From Pseudonocardia sp. (GTDB taxonomy: Bacteria > Actinomycetota > Actinomycetes > Mycobacteriales > Pseudonocardiaceae), in the NCBI GenBank assembly GCA_025465235.1, contig JAODNO010000002.1:1-33205 (forward strand): a DNA stretch of 33,205 bases. The letters are read 5' to 3'. The notes beneath the pieces are model-generated. The model saw only the letters and a program-made list of their open reading frames with translations, searched no databases and was not told the origin of the DNA. Below, piece by piece: positions 32,260 to 33,205 of the stretch (its first letter is position 1; each line of letters opens with the position of its first letter). The position numbers were made by a program, and so were the translations under genes.

Positions 32260-32916
32260 TCAGCGCTGCTCCCACCGCCAGTTCAGCTCGGCTGCCTCTG
32301 GGGGTGGTCCGGGCAGCGGCGGGAGGGAGTCGCGGTCGGCGGCGAGTCCGGCCAGGTGGGTGGCGAGGACGCGGCGGCGTAGCTCGCGTGTGCGTCCGGG
32401 ATCGGGGACGCGGATCGCCGCGCACGCCTCCAGTACGAGCTCGACGTCCTGCCCGACCGCGTCCGGCCGGAGCCGCCCGGCGGCGCGGGCGCGCTCGAAC
32501 AGGGCGGTGCCGAGCTTGTTGGCCCGCTCGGCGTCCTGCTGCATCTGCGCGGTGGGGACGAACGTGCCGGCCAGGTGGACGGTCAGCGAGTGGACGTCGG
32601 CGTCCACGATGCGCTGCAGAAAACCGGTGAACGCGGTCCAGGCGTCCGAATCCGCGGCGGCCGCCTCCGCCTCGGCGAGGTAGCGGCGCAACCCGTCGTG
32701 GCAGAGCGTGCGCAGCAGATCCTCCTTGCCGGGATAGCGGCGGTAGAGGGCGCTGATGCCGACGCCGGCGTGCTGTGCGACGGCGGCGATCGGCGCCTTC
32801 GGATCGTCGAGGAACACCGCGCGGGCGGCGTCGAGGATCGCCGTGTCGTTCTGGGCGGCTTGGCGGCGTCGACCGGAGAGACCGGATTCGGCGGCGGTCG
32901 GGGTCTGCGAGGACAT
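32260..32916 (-). CDS. TetR family regulator, divergent from epoxide hydrolase
   Basis: A 218-aa TetR-type repressor. The helix-turn-helix lies at about 25-66: AILDAARAVFLDDPKAPIAA, then VAQHAGVGISALYRRYPGKEDLL. The C-terminal part resembles the SbtR-like group. ATG 32916 has TAGGAT (32923-32928) 6 nt upstream, so it is probably leaderless. Two similar 15-bp inverted repeats lie in the 80-bp gap to the divergent gene, suggesting that it controls both. The inducer is unknown. Confidence 0.9.
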   Translation of the reverse strand: MSSQTPTAAESGLSGRRRQAAQNDTAILDAARAVFLDDPKAPIAAVAQHAGVGISALYRRYPGKEDLLRTLCHDGLRRYLAEAEAAAADSDAWTAFTGFLQRIVDADVHSLTVHLAGTFVPTAQMQQDAERANKLGTALFERARAAGRLRPDAVGQDVELVLEACAAIRVPDPGRTRELRRRVLATHLAGLAADRDSLPPLPGPPPEAAELNWRWEQR

Positions 32917-32932
32917 CTTTCGATCCTACTCT

Positions 32933-32947
32933 GGAACGGATCGTTCC
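32933..32947. promoter_or_regulatory. Operator 1 of the TetR/epoxide hydrolase pair
   Basis: GGAACG-GAT-CGTTCC, a perfect inverted repeat with 6-bp arms, centred at 32940. It sits just upstream of the tetR -10 box. Confidence 0.65.
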
Positions 32948-32965
32948 GCTCTGTCATGATTAGAG

Positions 32966-32980
32966 GGAACAAAGCGTTCC
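32966..32980. promoter_or_regulatory. Operator 2 of the TetR/epoxide hydrolase pair
   Basis: GGAAC-AAAGC-GTTCC matches operator 1 at the outer bases and is centred 33 bp (three helical turns) away. It lies just before the epoxide hydrolase ribosome site, where it could block transcription. Confidence 0.6.
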
Positions 32981-32996
32981 GTTCTGAGGAGAGCCC

Positions 32997-33205
32997 GTGC
33001 CGAACACCGACATCCGCCCGTTCCGCGTCGACATCCCGCAGGACGCGCTGGACGACCTGGACGCCCGGCTGCGCGGCGCCCGGTGGCCCCACGAGCTGCC
33101 CGGTTCCGCCGACGTCTATGGCGTGCCCGTCGCCCGGGTCCGGGAGCTCGTCGCGCACTGGCTCGACGGGTTCGATTGGCGGGCGGTCGAGGCCCGGCTG
33201 AACAC
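32997..33205 (+). CDS. Epoxide hydrolase, N-terminal domain (partial, runs off the window)
   Basis: About 69 codons are visible, starting VPNTDIRPFRVDIPQDALDD and LDARLRGARWPHELPGS, then VARVRELVAHWLDGFDWRAVEARLN. This is the epoxide hydrolase N-terminal (EHN) domain that precedes the alpha/beta-hydrolase core. GTG 32997 follows GAGGAG. The catalytic part lies beyond the window. Divergent from a TetR regulator. Confidence 0.88.
   Translation, partial: MPNTDIRPFRVDIPQDALDDLDARLRGARWPHELPGSADVYGVPVARVRELVAHWLDGFDWRAVEARLN

Noticed and set aside
1-33205. tRNA, rRNA, CRISPR arrays, insertion sequence ends, phage attachment sites
   Set aside because: No cloverleaf with tRNA consensus, no regularly spaced repeats and no transposase or integrase frame was found on reading both strands.

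Overview
The window is about 33 kb of very GC-rich DNA with dense, short-spaced genes, frequent GTG/TTG starts and GC-loaded third codon positions. Gene content and order point to an actinobacterium of the Mycobacteriales/Pseudonocardiales side. From memory, the order accA3 - sufE-like - sseA - maf - accE5 - accD5 | birA - PH-domain protein ... gtrA | purK - purE ... fadE25 ... TIGR03089 - LCP | glycosyltransferase - manB matches the Mycobacterium tuberculosis Rv3264c-Rv3285 block. A Pseudonocardia- or Amycolatopsis-like host is my best guess (inference).

Layout. (1) 1-4092, minus strand: the carboxylase alpha subunit accA3 (cut by the left edge), preceded by a three-gene, overlap-coupled operon: a TIGR04222 membrane protein with a Gly/Cys tail, a DUF692/MNIO iron-oxidase homologue and an SCO6045-like partner. 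(2) 4220-8842, minus: sufE-like, sulfurtransferase sseA, maf, a 93-aa Gly-rich membrane protein ending in Cys, accE5, accD5 and a possible 25-aa leader peptide. (3) 9012-12747, plus: birA, a PH-domain membrane protein, an HMG-CoA lyase and a luciferase-like flavin oxidoreductase. (4) 12764-14140, minus: maoC, hisN and a possible 40-aa ORF, divergent from a two-component system (14187-16142). (5) gtrA (minus), purK-purE (plus), then a 300-bp gap holding a mini-ORF with an extraordinary Shine-Dalgarno sequence and a branched hairpin. (6) A TetR regulator divergent from fadE25, with a 13-bp repeat in the shared promoter. (7) An island-like insert (20664-22052) with an alpha/beta hydrolase and a methyltransferase relic. 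(8) Envelope block: TIGR03089 and LCP (minus), then GT2, a tetratricopeptide-like protein, a WbbL-like GT, manB and an AlkA-like glycosylase (plus). (9) An eroded catabolic locus: tails of a LacI regulator and an ABC sugar permease, a Gfo/Idh/MocA oxidoreductase, a 26-aa tautomerase-like remnant and a zinc alcohol dehydrogenase, followed by a TetR regulator divergent from an epoxide hydrolase cut by the right edge.

How it works together. AccA3, AccD5, AccE5 and BirA form a biotin-dependent acyl-CoA (propionyl-CoA) carboxylase set. FadE25, HMG-CoA lyase and MaoC fit acyl-CoA and branched-chain amino-acid breakdown. LCP, GtrA, WbbL-like GT and ManB belong to cell-envelope glycan assembly. The best candidate for an undescribed system is the TIGR04222/MNIO/SCO6045-like operon. 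The membrane protein's only two cysteines lie in its C-terminal poly-Gly tail, next to an enzyme family known to modify peptide cysteines. A second Gly-tailed protein with a terminal Cys lies 2.3 kb away. No tRNA, rRNA, CRISPR array or complete insertion sequence was recognised.
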